Positions 1 through 9,115 of a stretch of 64,000 nt of DNA are shown here, piece after piece. This DNA is from Streptomyces sp. 150FB (GTDB lineage: Bacteria > Actinomycetota > Actinomycetes > Streptomycetales > Streptomycetaceae). Position 1 is the first letter of the stretch. Each line of letters starts with the position of its first letter. A program made the translations under genes and the position numbers. Under the pieces are notes generated by a model. That model was not told the DNA's origin, ran no database searches, and was given only the letters and a program-made list of their open reading frames with translations. The stretch is taken from assembly GCF_000818195.1 (NCBI RefSeq), contig NZ_JTHL01000001.1, positions 7,483,852 to 7,547,851 of the forward strand, given 5' to 3'.

Positions 1-178
1 CCGTCAGAGTCGCGGCGAGCCGCGAACCGGCGATCGTTCGACGTGACGAGGTGGGGGGACGTCGACGCATCATCCTGGTCCTTTCGATGACATGGGGGGA
101 CGTCATCAAGGTGTGCGGGGGTCCCGAACGGTGTGGGGGCCGTCCGGGTCGACATCTTGACGGCGTACTGCCACGAGA

Positions 179-194
179 TTGGACTAGACCAGGT
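179..194. promoter_or_regulatory. DasR-like (dre) operator candidate in left-edge non-coding DNA
   Basis: The sequence TTGGACTAGACCAGGT carries the near-palindromic core TGGACTAGACCA. This differs by one base from the TGGTCTAGACCA core of the N-acetylglucosamine-responsive DasR operators of Streptomyces. It lies 25 bases beyond the 3' end of the glycosyltransferase gene, so any target gene would be to the left of the window. I see no supported gene in bases 1-218. The assignment is by motif only. Confidence 0.35.
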
Positions 195-218
195 TCGGCG
201 TCAAGACCTCCGACAGGC

Positions 219-1679
219 TCACCGGGGCAGGCGGCACCTGCCGGGCCGGGCATACACGGTGATCTGAGCGCCCCTCACCCGCGTGCGCGAGCATTGCGCG
301 AAATGTGTCCGCAGGACCTCACGCTTGACGGTCTCCTGCGCGGAAGTGTCCTCGGGCTGGTCGGCCGGATCGCTGAGCACCACGAGTCGTACGGCCGACA
401 TCATCCTGGACCGGATCCGCGACGCCGGGATCTCGGTCCCCTCAAGAGTCCCCGACCGTACAGGATCCCGCGCCAGCGCCAGATCGTTCAAGCCGCTGAA
501 TTGACGCGGGTAGGAAAGCTTCCACTCGCGGCGGCGGGACGGCGCGAAGATGACCGCGTCCCCTTTTCGGGCGACGTTCTCCACGGTGTCGGCAATCGCG
601 GTGACATTGTCCTTACGGCTTGACGGGGTACGCAGTTCAAGGGTCGGGGGGACCAGGGCGGCAACGATCGCACATGACGCGATGAGGGCCCCGGCCCGGT
701 ACATTCTCCTTCGGCTTCCCTGCCGGAGTGCATTTACGCGATCGAGCCCACGGCAGAACGCCGTCCCGAGCAGCAGCGATACGCCGATGCTGGAATACAG
801 CACATATCTGTCCACGTACATCTTCTGAACAATCGAGCCCAGCAGAAGAAACAGGGTGGGGGCGATGGTCAACGGAATCGCCATCTGATTCAGTACGCGA
901 TACCGCCCGTCCCTGGGTGGATACTTCAGACACAGAGCGGCCAGGACGGCGAGTCCAGCTATCTGGAACCAATCCGCGAGCTTCGGGTTGCCGATCCAGG
1001 AGACCTGCCCCGACTGCCCCGCGCTGAAGTAAACGACCGGCAGCAGGCAGAGGAGGACGATCCCCGCCGACGTCCACCAGTGCCTCCGCATCCGGGCAGG
1101 GTGCGGGAGAGTCATCACCGTGACTCCGTGGGCCGCGAAGGCCAGAAGGGCGAATTCATGGAGCCAGGTCGCGGTCAGCGCGGTCAGCGTGTACGCCACC
1201 CAGAGTGCCTTCGACGCGTCCTCCAGTAGTCGGACAAAGAAATACGTCGCCAGAGCAACCAGCGCGCAGACAATGGCGTAGGACCGCCCTTCCTGCGCGT
1301 ACATCTGCACTTCCGGGTTGACGGCGAAAACCAACCCCGCCACAACGCCTACACGTGCTCCCGCGATTCGGGATCCGATGAGTCCGACGAGACCGGCTGA
1401 CGCGCAGATCGCCAGGACGGAAGGAATCCGCAGGGCGAACAGACCGCCGTCCCAGAACGAGAACAGCTCGTGCATGAAGAAGTAGTAGACACCGTGAACG
1501 GCGTCAGCGTTTCCCAGGAGGTGCATGATTTCCGAAGGACTGCGATGCGCCACCTGATAGGTGACCGACTCGTCACGCCACATGGAATTGTCCCGGCCCA
1601 GCCCCCACAGCCCCAGACCGAAGGCAGTTATTACCGGAAGCAGTACGGCCAGGAGTTTCCCATGTCCGGTCGACGACAC
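219..1679 (-). CDS. GT39/ArnT-like polytopic membrane glycosyltransferase
   Basis: The product is a 486-residue integral membrane protein with about 9-11 hydrophobic segments and an extracytoplasmic C-terminal tail of about 110 residues. The first membrane segment is followed by MWRDES. This acidic loop pair is typical of GT-C enzymes of the GT39/PMT/ArnT type, which transfer sugars from polyprenyl-phosphate donors outside the membrane. A YAQEGRSYA motif near residue 130 is also characteristic of this family in actinomycetes. The gene starts at GTG 1679 and stands alone, with no glycosylation neighbours in view. The substrate cannot be told from sequence. Family assignment is confident; specific function is unknown. 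Confidence 0.75.
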   Translation of the reverse strand: MSSTGHGKLLAVLLPVITAFGLGLWGLGRDNSMWRDESVTYQVAHRSPSEIMHLLGNADAVHGVYYFFMHELFSFWDGGLFALRIPSVLAICASAGLVGLIGSRIAGARVGVVAGLVFAVNPEVQMYAQEGRSYAIVCALVALATYFFVRLLEDASKALWVAYTLTALTATWLHEFALLAFAAHGVTVMTLPHPARMRRHWWTSAGIVLLCLLPVVYFSAGQSGQVSWIGNPKLADWFQIAGLAVLAALCLKYPPRDGRYRVLNQMAIPLTIAPTLFLLLGSIVQKMYVDRYVLYSSIGVSLLLGTAFCRGLDRVNALRQGSRRRMYRAGALIASCAIVAALVPPTLELRTPSSRKDNVTAIADTVENVARKGDAVIFAPSRRREWKLSYPRQFSGLNDLALARDPVRSGTLEGTEIPASRIRSRMMSAVRLVVLSDPADQPEDTSAQETVKREVLRTHFAQCSRTRVRGAQITVYARPGRCRLPR

Positions 1680-2284
1680 GGCTCTTGCTGTCGGCGTCGC
1701 GCCCGCAACCGGATCCCCGGCCTCCGCGGCCGTACCCGCAAGGGCCTGATCGTGAAGTGCGATGCTGACCTCCGAAAAGCATGAAGGGGAGCGAACGGGC
1801 GACCTGCGCGATTCGTCCCACGTCGTAGTTTGTCAAGTCACCTTACTGGAAAGTCGTTTGCGGCTTATCGACCGGCTCGGTAAATGCGCGGTACCCGCTC
1901 CCGGGGACGCGGGGGGCACCGCGGGTCAGCCAAGTCGCCTGTGCGCGACCCGGGTTCGCGCGTCCCGAGACCGTCCCACCAGGCCCTCCTGCAACAGGCT
2001 TTTAACATTAAATCCAAGATGGAACCGTTGCCCTCCCTACCGCCGGGTGGCAGATTGCGTTCGCACGCAAGGTTTCTCACGGCCAGGGGTCGGGGCGCTC
2101 GCGGACACCGCGATCCTCCCGACAGCAGCGCGCGGCACCCAGGCATCGCGACAACCATCGTGGCGCAGCGTCGCGCCACGCGTGGCGTTGCACGACACCC
2201 ATAAACGGCGGAGCCGGCCCACCCCGGCCCCGTGACGGACAACGGCCCTTTGCCCGGCCGGACCGTGAAAGGCGATGTCGGTAG
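1680..2284. other. Intergenic region between divergent genes
   Basis: About 600 bases separate the divergent glycosyltransferase and carboxypeptidase genes. The region must hold both promoters. I found no convincing ORF, RNA gene or strong repeat in it. Open frames here have no coding character. Confidence 0.5.
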
Positions 2285-4966
2285 ATGACCAGCAGCGAAA
2301 GCTCAAGACTGTCCCGTCGAGCGCTTCTTCGGACCACCGCGGTCGGCGCCGCGGCGGCCGCCACAACGGTGATCAACCCGGGCGCCGCTTCCGCGGCCCC
2401 CGCGATACCCCCCACCCACGCCGACCAGGACCGGCCGTCCGCCGGAACGCGGCAGAAGGGGCCGATACCGACCCCGGCGGAGTACTTCGGAACTCCGATC
2501 GGAACCGACGGCTTCCTGGCCCAATGGGACAAGATGGTCCCGTACTTCCAGCTCATCGCTGCCCGCAGCGACCGGGTGAACTTCCAGGAGATCGGCAAGA
2601 CCACCCGCGGATACCCGTACATCCTGCTGACCATCAGCTCGCGGAAGAACCTCGCCAATCTCGACAAGCTGGTCGCCACCAACGCCAAACTGGCCGACCC
2701 CCGAGGGCTGTCCGAGGCCGAGGCGAAGAAGCTGGCCACCGAAGGCAAGCCCTTCTACTACGTGCAGGCCGGCATCCACTCGACCGAGGTCGGCAACTCC
2801 CAGGCCGCCATCGAATGGGCCTACCGGCTGGCCACGGAGCAGTCCGACTACATCGAGAAGATCCTCGACAACCTGGTCATCCTGCTTCAGCCGTGCCAGA
2901 ACCCGGACGGCATCGTCCTCGTCAACGACTACTTCGCCGCCACGGCCGGCACCGACTACGCGCGCACCTACCCCGACCTGTACAACAAGTACACCGGCCA
3001 CGACGACAACCGTGACTGGATCATGCTGACCCAGATCGAGAGCAGGCACAACGTCTCGATTCTGAACAAGTACCGGCCGCATGTCTTCCAGGACTCGCAC
3101 GGTGCCGGCGCCGGCGCTCCCCGGCTGTTCACGCCGCCATACCTGTCGCCGTACGACCCCAACATCGACACCATCCAGGTGCAGCAGACCGACACACTGG
3201 GCCTGGCGATGCAGCGGGGCATGACCGTCGCCGGCATGAAGGGCAACGGCTGGGGCTCCGAATACGACTACTGGTCACCCTCCCGGCAGTACTGCGTCTA
3301 CCACGGTGCGGCGCGCATCCTCACCGAGGCGGCGTCCGCCTCCAACCTCGCCTACCCGCAGGTGGGCACGAAGCCGCTCGGCCAGCAGACCACCGACATC
3401 AACTTCATCGAGCCGTACGACTCGAAGACCTGGACGCTGCGCAACATCATCGACTGGGTCTCCCAGGCCTTCTACTCGGGCCTGGAGTCGGTCGCCTACG
3501 ACAACTACAACTGGCTCTACAACTCCTACCGCATCGGCGCCAAGGCGGTCACCAGGACCAGCCCGTACGCCTATGTCATCGCGGCCGGACAGCGCGACCC
3601 GCAGGCCGTCCTCGACGCCCTGGAGATCTTCCACCTCGGCGCGGTCGAGATCAGCCAGGCGCAGGCCGCGTTCACCGCCGGCGGCAAGCAGTACCCCACC
3701 GGGTCGTACATCATCTATCTCCAGCAGCCCTACGCCGGGTTCGCCAAGACGCTGCTGGAGGTGCAGGACTACCCGCAGTTGCTGGAGTACCCGGGCGGCC
3801 CGCCGCAGCGGCCGTACGACACCACCGCGCAGACCCTGCCGATGCTGCTCGGCTTCGACGCCGATCTCATCGCCGAGTCCTTCTCGGCCAGGACGAAGCT
3901 GCTCAGCTCCGTCGAGCCCCCGGCGGTCAGCACGCCGTCCGCACCGCCGCGCACCGGGGCGTACGCGATCGGCCCGGAGTCCTACGGGGTGTTCCGGATC
4001 GTCGCCGCGCTGCAGAAGCAGAACATCCCCACCTTCCGCGCCGCCGCCCAATTCACCGACGGCGGCCGCACGTTCCCCGCCGGCACCTTCCTCGTACCGC
4101 CGACCTCGGCGGCCCGGAAGCTCCTGGAGACCCAGTCGAAGGACACCGGCATCCCGGTGTCCGCCCTCAGGTCCGTGCCCGCCGTGGCCGGCGTCCAGCT
4201 CAAGCCGGGTACGAGGATCGGCCTGCTCAAGCCCCCGGACAACATGCCCTCCGGCTGGCTGATGTGGACGTTCGAGCAGTACGGGGTGGACTACTCGGTC
4301 GTGGAGGCGAGCGACTACGCCAACCTCGCCGACAAGTACGACGCCATCATCATGCCGGACGGAGTCAGCAAGAACTCCATCGTCAACGGCCTGAACCCGA
4401 AGAGCTATCCGCCCGACTGGGCCTGGGCGTTCGGCGTCGGCACGACCGGCTGGAACCAGCTCCACGACTTCGTGACCGGCGGCGGCACGCTGGTCACCTA
4501 CGGCAGCGGGACCGCCACGGCCCAGTCGCTGTTCACCCTGCCCATCACCTCCGTCCTGCCCAGCGGCTCCTCCTCGGACTTCTACTGCCCGGGATCGCTG
4601 CTGAGCCAGGAGCTCGACACGAACAACCCGGCGGCCTGGGGTGTGCCGGCGAACAACCCCGCGTGGTTCGTGTCGGACGACGCGTACAAGCTGACCAGCA
4701 CGACCACCTACCCGGTGGAGGTCGTGGCCAAGTACCCCGACAGCGGTAACCAGTTGCAGAGCGGCTGGCTGATCGGCGGCGAAAGCCTCAACGGGGCGGT
4801 CAACGGCCTGTCCTGGACGATCGACAAGGGGTACGTCGTCACCTTCGGCAACGAGATCGGGTTCCGCACCTGGAACCGGTCCGAGCAGCGGATGCTCTTC
4901 AACGCCGCGTACTACGGGCCCTCGACGAAGCTCACCGCCAGTCAGTTCCAAGGCCTCGGAAAGTAG
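2285..4966 (+). CDS. Tat-exported M14 family zinc carboxypeptidase
   Basis: The product has 893 residues. The N-terminus has a twin-arginine signal (SRRALLRT near residue 10, then an Ala-rich hydrophobic stretch ending AASAA near residue 38), so the enzyme should fold in the cytoplasm and be exported. The M14 metallopeptidase domain follows. HSTE at residues 165-168 supplies the first two zinc ligands, NPDG lies at 206-209 and NRDW near 242. His272 in DSHGAG is the third ligand. About 400 further residues form a C-terminal region without a clear catalytic role. The family removes C-terminal residues from peptides. A strong hairpin follows the stop codon, so it is probably monocistronic. The next operon encodes an amino-acid importer, which could take up the released amino acids (inference). 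Confidence 0.88.
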   Translation: MTSSESSRLSRRALLRTTAVGAAAAATTVINPGAASAAPAIPPTHADQDRPSAGTRQKGPIPTPAEYFGTPIGTDGFLAQWDKMVPYFQLIAARSDRVNFQEIGKTTRGYPYILLTISSRKNLANLDKLVATNAKLADPRGLSEAEAKKLATEGKPFYYVQAGIHSTEVGNSQAAIEWAYRLATEQSDYIEKILDNLVILLQPCQNPDGIVLVNDYFAATAGTDYARTYPDLYNKYTGHDDNRDWIMLTQIESRHNVSILNKYRPHVFQDSHGAGAGAPRLFTPPYLSPYDPNIDTIQVQQTDTLGLAMQRGMTVAGMKGNGWGSEYDYWSPSRQYCVYHGAARILTEAASASNLAYPQVGTKPLGQQTTDINFIEPYDSKTWTLRNIIDWVSQAFYSGLESVAYDNYNWLYNSYRIGAKAVTRTSPYAYVIAAGQRDPQAVLDALEIFHLGAVEISQAQAAFTAGGKQYPTGSYIIYLQQPYAGFAKTLLEVQDYPQLLEYPGGPPQRPYDTTAQTLPMLLGFDADLIAESFSARTKLLSSVEPPAVSTPSAPPRTGAYAIGPESYGVFRIVAALQKQNIPTFRAAAQFTDGGRTFPAGTFLVPPTSAARKLLETQSKDTGIPVSALRSVPAVAGVQLKPGTRIGLLKPPDNMPSGWLMWTFEQYGVDYSVVEASDYANLADKYDAIIMPDGVSKNSIVNGLNPKSYPPDWAWAFGVGTTGWNQLHDFVTGGGTLVTYGSGTATAQSLFTLPITSVLPSGSSSDFYCPGSLLSQELDTNNPAAWGVPANNPAWFVSDDAYKLTSTTTYPVEVVAKYPDSGNQLQSGWLIGGESLNGAVNGLSWTIDKGYVVTFGNEIGFRTWNRSEQRMLFNAAYYGPSTKLTASQFQGLGK

Positions 4967-4973
4967 CTCGCGC

Positions 4974-5009
4974 GGTGGTGGGGGACGGGTCTCACCGTCC
5001 CCCACCACC
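4974..5009 (+). terminator. Strong hairpin terminator after the M14 peptidase
   Basis: Two perfect 15-base arms (4974-4988 and 4995-5009) with loop GTCTCA start 8 bases after the peptidase stop codon. GC-rich hairpins without a long U-tract are common terminators in Streptomyces. Confidence 0.75.
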
Positions 5010-5023
5010 GGCGGCCCCGGGCC

Positions 5024-5063
5024 GGACAGACAGACCGGACTGACAGACCGGACAGACAGAGAG
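5024..5063. repeat. Short GGACAGACAGACC-type tandem repeat
   Basis: Three imperfect copies of a GGAC(A/T)GACAGACC-like unit lie in the leader of the ABC transporter operon, just before a purine-rich GAGAGGAAGG stretch. They may be simple sequence or a leader element. No function is known. Confidence 0.5.
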
Positions 5064-5100
5064 GAAGGCACCGGTTGTACGCCGACGATCGGACACCGCG

Positions 5101-5889
5101 ATGACGGAGTCGCCAGGAGTGGACGGTCCGCTCGCCCAGCCACCCGCCGACGCCCCGGCCGCGATGGTGGAGCTGCGCGGGGTACACAAGTCGTACGGCA
5201 GTGTCGAGGTGCTCAAGGGCGTCGATCTGACGGTGGCGCGCGGTGAGGTGGTCGCGATCATCGGTCCGTCCGGTGGTGGCAAGAGCACCCTGCTGCGCTG
5301 CGTGAACCTGCTGGAGCCGGTGACCTCCGGCCAGGTGCTGCTGGAGAACGAGGACCTGACCGGGCCCGGCGTCGACCTGAACAAGGTACGCCGGCGCATC
5401 GGCATGGTCTTCCAGCAGTTCAACCTCTTCCCGCACCTGTCCGTCCTCGACAACCTCGCCCTGGCGCCGCGCAAGCTGCTGAGGATTCCCAAGGACCAGG
5501 CGCGGGAGCGGGCCACCGCTCTGCTGGCCCGTGTAGGGCTGGCCGACAAGGCCGACGCGCACCCGAGGCAACTCTCGGGTGGACAGCAGCAACGGGTCGC
5601 CATCGCACGGGCGTTGATGATGGACCCGCACGTGATGCTGTTCGACGAGGTGACCTCCGCGCTGGACCCGGAGCTGGTCAGCGAGGTCCTCGATGTGATG
5701 CGCGACCTCGCCCGCTCCGGGATGACGATGCTCTGTGTCACCCACGAGATGGGCTTCGCCCGTGAACTCGGCGACCGCCTCGTGCTCATCGACGGTGGCG
5801 TGATCGCGGAACAGGGCCGCCCGGCCGATGTGCTGGACCGGCCCCAGAACGACCGTACCCGCCAGTTCCTGCGCAAGGTTCTCAGATAG
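5101..5889 (+). CDS. Polar amino-acid ABC transporter ATP-binding protein (GlnQ type)
   Basis: This 262-residue ATPase energises a polar amino-acid importer. Walker A is GPSGGGKST at residues 55-63. A Q-loop follows (FQQFNLF), then the signature LSGGQQQR and Walker [14 protein letters not shown]. The last two motifs are standard for the PAAT/GlnQ class. It is the first gene of a four-gene operon with a lipoprotein and two permeases. The N-terminal 20 residues before the conserved MVELRGVHK stretch are variable, and no good ribosome site precedes ATG 5101. An internal start at ATG 5164 is therefore possible. Confidence 0.9.
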   Translation: MTESPGVDGPLAQPPADAPAAMVELRGVHKSYGSVEVLKGVDLTVARGEVVAIIGPSGGGKSTLLRCVNLLEPVTSGQVLLENEDLTGPGVDLNKVRRRIGMVFQQFNLFPHLSVLDNLALAPRKLLRIPKDQARERATALLARVGLADKADAHPRQLSGGQQQRVAIARALMMDPHVMLFDEVTSALDPELVSEVLDVMRDLARSGMTMLCVTHEMGFARELGDRLVLIDGGVIAEQGRPADVLDRPQNDRTRQFLRKVLR

Positions 5890-5920
5890 CCCGCCCCAGC
5901 GGGCAGAAGGTAGTTACGCC

Positions 5921-6832
5921 GTGAGATCGAAATTCGGCATCGTCATAGGTACGGCGATGGTCCTGCTCCTCGCCGGGGGCTGCTCCTCCTCGTCCGACGG
6001 CGGTTCGGGCGGTTCCACCGCCGCCACCGCCAAGCCCGTGAACGTAGGGGCGCCACTGCCCGCCGAGGTGAAGAGCAAGGGGAAGCTGACCGTCGGCGTC
6101 AAGTGCGACTATCCGCCGTTCGGCTACATCGACGAATCGTCGAAGAACGCGGGCTTCGAGATCGACATCGCCCACCAGATGGCCTCCTACGCGTTCGGCG
6201 ACCCCAACGCGCTGACCCTGACCTGCGTGACCGGATCCAACCGGGTGTCGTTCCTGACCTCCAAGCGCATCGATCTGATCGAAGCGACGATGAACTACAC
6301 CCCGGAACGCGCCCAGACCATCGACTTCTCCACCCCGTACTTCGACAGCGGCGTGAAGCTGCTGGTCCCCAAGAACTCCCCGATCACCTCCTTCGAGCAG
6401 TTGGCCGGCAAGTCGGTCATCACCACCAGCGGCGCCACCGCCAGCCTCTGGCTGACCCAGTGCATGAAGGACGTCAAGCAGACCCTGTTCACCGAGACCA
6501 GCCAGGCACTGACCGCACTGAACCAGAAGCGCGGCGACGCCTTCGCCCAGGACGACACACTCCTGCTCGACCTGGCGGCGAAGAACCCTGAACTCAAGGT
6601 CGTCGGCGACGCCAAGGCCGACAGCCCCTGGGGAATGGGCGTCCGCAAGGGCGACGCTCAGATGCTCGCCTGGGTCAACGGCGCGCTGGCCCATATGCAG
6701 CAGGCCGACTTCTTCTGGACCGAATTCCAGAAGACCGTCACCGACCCCTCGGTGCAGAAGCAGTTCGCCAAGTTCGTGCCCCGCCCGAAGAGCGATCTGA
6801 CCTACCCGTCCGGCTCCACCATGAAGTGCTGA
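5921..6832 (+). CDS. Amino-acid ABC transporter substrate-binding lipoprotein
   Basis: The product is a 303-residue family 3 (SBP_bac_3) solute-binding protein. I chose GTG 5921 because AGAAGG sits 10 bases upstream and because the resulting N-terminus is a clean lipoprotein signal. That signal is MRSK, then a hydrophobic core, then the lipobox LAGGC followed by a Ser/Gly-rich linker. The longer open frame from 5828 would overlap the ATPase. The mature part contains GKLTVGVKCDYPPFG, the typical start of the domain, and DLIEATMNYTPER, typical of polar amino-acid binders. It delivers substrate to the two permeases encoded next. Ligand specificity cannot be read from sequence. Confidence 0.9.
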   Translation: MRSKFGIVIGTAMVLLLAGGCSSSSDGGSGGSTAATAKPVNVGAPLPAEVKSKGKLTVGVKCDYPPFGYIDESSKNAGFEIDIAHQMASYAFGDPNALTLTCVTGSNRVSFLTSKRIDLIEATMNYTPERAQTIDFSTPYFDSGVKLLVPKNSPITSFEQLAGKSVITTSGATASLWLTQCMKDVKQTLFTETSQALTALNQKRGDAFAQDDTLLLDLAAKNPELKVVGDAKADSPWGMGVRKGDAQMLAWVNGALAHMQQADFFWTEFQKTVTDPSVQKQFAKFVPRPKSDLTYPSGSTMKC

Positions 6833-6834
6833 GC

Positions 6835-7515
6835 ATGCTCGACGCTTCCGGTTACGACTTCGACCCGGGCTTCATCGCCGACCATCTCGGCGATCTGGGC
6901 ACCGGCCTGCTGCGGACGCTGGCAATCAGCGCCATCGGCATGGCCGGCGCCCTGCTCGTCGGTGTGCTCCTCGGCGCGATCAGCGCGCTGCGCATACCTG
7001 TCGCCCGACAACTGATCACGGTCTACGTCGAGGTGTTCCGCAACACCCCGCTGCTGGTGCAGATCTTCTTCCTCTTCTTCGCGCTGCCGGAAACCGGGCT
7101 GCGACTCGACGGCTTCACCGTCGGCTGGCTGTCGCTGCTTCTGTGGGGCGGCGCCTACAACGTGGAGAACTTCCGCGCCGGCTTCGAAGCCGTCGAGGGC
7201 GGTTACGTGGAGGCCTGCCGAGCCCTCGGCTTCCCCCGGCTGTCCGCCTTCCGGCAGGTCACCCTCCCCCTCGGCGCCCGCATCGCACTGCCGTCGGTCA
7301 CCAACATCCTCATCTCCGTCTTCAAGAACTCGTCGTTCATGGTCGCGATCAGCTACCCGGAGCTCACCGAAACCGCTGTCAACATCGTCGCCGTCACCTT
7401 CCGGGTGTTCGAGATGTTCCTCGCCATCGGCGTCGTCTACCTGGGACTGGTCTGGCTGATGTCACTGGGCGCCGGAGCCGTCGAGCGTCGCTTCGCGATA
7501 CCAGGAGGACACTGA
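6835..7515 (+). CDS. Amino-acid ABC transporter permease 1 (HisM/GlnP type)
   Basis: This roughly 226-residue permease has five or so membrane helices and the conserved EVFRNTPLLVQIFFLFF segment of the polar amino-acid family. The EAA loop is EACRALGFPRLSAFRQVTLP. I prefer ATG 6835, two bases after the lipoprotein stop, because GAAG lies 8 bases upstream. GTG 6826 would add three residues and overlap the lipoprotein gene by 7 bases, but has no purine-rich site. It forms a heterodimer with the next permease. Confidence 0.9.
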   Translation: MLDASGYDFDPGFIADHLGDLGTGLLRTLAISAIGMAGALLVGVLLGAISALRIPVARQLITVYVEVFRNTPLLVQIFFLFFALPETGLRLDGFTVGWLSLLLWGGAYNVENFRAGFEAVEGGYVEACRALGFPRLSAFRQVTLPLGARIALPSVTNILISVFKNSSFMVAISYPELTETAVNIVAVTFRVFEMFLAIGVVYLGLVWLMSLGAGAVERRFAIPGGH

Positions 7516-8171
7516 TGCCCCCATGGGTCGGACCCGTGGCGAGCTACCTCGCCGGCGGCCTGCGCGAAACCGCCCTGCTGGCCCTCGTCAGCATCGCCGC
7601 CAGCCTGCTGGCCGGAATCCTGCTCGGCGCCGTATCCACCCTGCCCAGCAGACCGGTCAGGGCGGTGGTCCGGGTCTACGTCGAAATCTGGCGGGGCCTG
7701 CCGATCATCATCATCCTGTTCTTCATCTTCTTCGTCCTGCCCATCATCGACATACGCGTGAACACCTTCATCTCCGCCGCCATCGGACTGTCCCTGTGGG
7801 GCAGCGCCAACATGGCCGAAGTCGTGCGCGGCGCCGTCCAGTCGGTGCCCCACGGGCAGGCCGAGGCCGCGGCGGCGCTGGGCTTCTCCTGGACCGGACG
7901 CATGCGACACGTACTCCTGCCGCAGGCCGCCCGGCGAGCGCTGCCCCCGGTCATCGGACTCGTCGTCAACCTCATCCAGCAGACCTCGCTGGCCGCCGTC
8001 ATCGGACTGCTCGACATCCTCGAAGCGTCACAACGCTCCATCGAACGGCTCACCCTCTCCGGCGGCTCCACCCACGCGGTGCCGATCCTCGGCGCCGTAC
8101 TCGCCGTCTTCTTCGTCATCTGCCTGCCACTGACGATGCTGTCCCGCTGGTACGAGCGCAGACTGCACTGA
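7515..8171 (+). CDS. Amino-acid ABC transporter permease 2 (HisQ/GlnP type)
   Basis: The product has 218 residues with the same architecture as its neighbour. EIWRGLPIIIILFF matches the family segment and EAAAALGFSWTGRMRHVLLPQ is the EAA loop. ATG 7515 shares one base with the preceding TGA (TGATG), so translation is coupled, with GGAGG at 7503-7507. It is the last transporter gene. The GntR gene begins about 100 bases on, after a short repeat-rich spacer. Confidence 0.9.
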   Translation: MPPWVGPVASYLAGGLRETALLALVSIAASLLAGILLGAVSTLPSRPVRAVVRVYVEIWRGLPIIIILFFIFFVLPIIDIRVNTFISAAIGLSLWGSANMAEVVRGAVQSVPHGQAEAAAALGFSWTGRMRHVLLPQAARRALPPVIGLVVNLIQQTSLAAVIGLLDILEASQRSIERLTLSGGSTHAVPILGAVLAVFFVICLPLTMLSRWYERRLH

Positions 8172-8177
8172 CGCTTT

Positions 8178-8210
8178 CACTGACACCTCATGACACCTCA
8201 CTGACACCTT
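8178..8210. repeat. TGACACCTCA direct repeats in spacer
   Basis: TGACACCTCA occurs twice in tandem (8181-8200) and is flanked by related CTGACACC and TCACTG pieces, between the second permease and the GntR gene. It may be simple sequence drift or a regulator-binding array. There is no direct evidence for either. Confidence 0.4.
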
Positions 8211-8270
8211 GCTGACGGCTCACCGCCGTCTCACCGACGCTTCACGGAGAGAAGGGGGGCACCGGCGACC

Positions 8271-9053
8271 GTGACTGTCCAGCGCCACACCCTGCTGAAC
8301 GCTGCCTACGACCACCTGCGGGCCGCCATCCTCGACGGCTCCCTCACCCCGGGCTCGCGCGTCACCGTCCGCCCCCTGACCGAACAACTCGGCCTCAGCC
8401 CGACCCCCATCAAGGCCGCCCTCGCCGCGCTGGAACGCGAAGGCTTCCTCATCTCCGTACCGCACCGCGGTTATTTCGTCCCCGAGGCCGGCACCGACGA
8501 CCTGTTGGAGCTGTACGAGCTGCGCGAGACCGTCGACGGGATCGCGGCGCGGCGGACGGCCGGGGCGCCCAACCACGCCCAGATCGCCACCCAGTTACGC
8601 CGACTGCTCGCCAGGCAGCGCAAGGCCATCGAGGCGAACAACCTTCAGCGCTACGGGGAGTTGGACCTCGCGTTCCACCGCCTGATCTGGGAGGGCGCGG
8701 GCAGCCGACGGCTCATCCCCATCGCCGAGAACCTGATCGCTCAGGTGCGCATGGGCAACCGTCTCTCCGCGCGGGCGACCGGCCGGCTGCCGGTCGCCGT
8801 CGAGGAGCACGAGGCCATTCTGGAGGCGATCCGGCGGGGCGACCCGGGGGCCGCGGAGGCGCACATTCGCGGCCATGTCCGCGAGGCGGGCCAGGCGCTG
8901 CGGCGCTACCTCGCGGTGCAGGAGGAGGCGCCGGAGCAGCCTCGGCAAGCCGTGACTTCACGGGACCGGCACGCGCCCGGTCCTCCTCGTCCCGGCTGTC
9001 GGTGTGTTGCGGGGTGTCTGTCGGTGACCTGTAGGCAGTTGCTGCGATCTTGA
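8271..9053 (+). CDS. GntR/FadR-type transcriptional regulator (FCD domain)
   Basis: The winged helix-turn-helix lies at residues 5-70 (DHLRAAILDGSLTPGSRV, then LTEQLGLSPTPIKAALAALEREGFL). An all-helical FCD effector domain follows to about residue 225 (YELRETVDGIAARR, FHRLIWEGAG, EEHEAILEAIRRGD). It probably controls the upstream amino-acid importer. GTG 8271 has AGAGAAGGGG nearby. The C-terminal 30 or so residues (Arg/Pro/Cys-rich) do not look like the family. They read through a hairpin at 8963-8983, and a TGA sits in another frame near 8952, so a frameshift may have removed the original stop. Confidence 0.85.
   Translation: MTVQRHTLLNAAYDHLRAAILDGSLTPGSRVTVRPLTEQLGLSPTPIKAALAALEREGFLISVPHRGYFVPEAGTDDLLELYELRETVDGIAARRTAGAPNHAQIATQLRRLLARQRKAIEANNLQRYGELDLAFHRLIWEGAGSRRLIPIAENLIAQVRMGNRLSARATGRLPVAVEEHEAILEAIRRGDPGAAEAHIRGHVREAGQALRRYLAVQEEAPEQPRQAVTSRDRHAPGPPRPGCRCVAGCLSVTCRQLLRS
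8963..8983 (+). terminator. Hairpin inside the 3' extension of the GntR gene
   Basis: GGACCGG (8963-8969) pairs perfectly with CCGGTCC (8977-8983) around a 7-base loop. It lies just after an out-of-frame TGA where a normal-length GntR gene would end. It may be the original terminator. Confidence 0.4.
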
Positions 9054-9115
9054 GGTGTGGGCAGGCGGCGCGTGTGTGCCTGTCCAGCCACCCCGAGCGC
9101 GAGGAGCCTGCTGCC

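Noticed and set aside
3275..5143. 622-codon minus-strand open frame opposite the M14 peptidase
   Set aside because: It is antisense to a clear enzyme, has Gly/Arg/Val-rich shadow composition and no domain.
8178..8210. Tandem TGACACCTCA repeats as a CRISPR-like array
   Set aside because: The units are 10 bases, adjacent without spacers, and too few; there are no cas genes.
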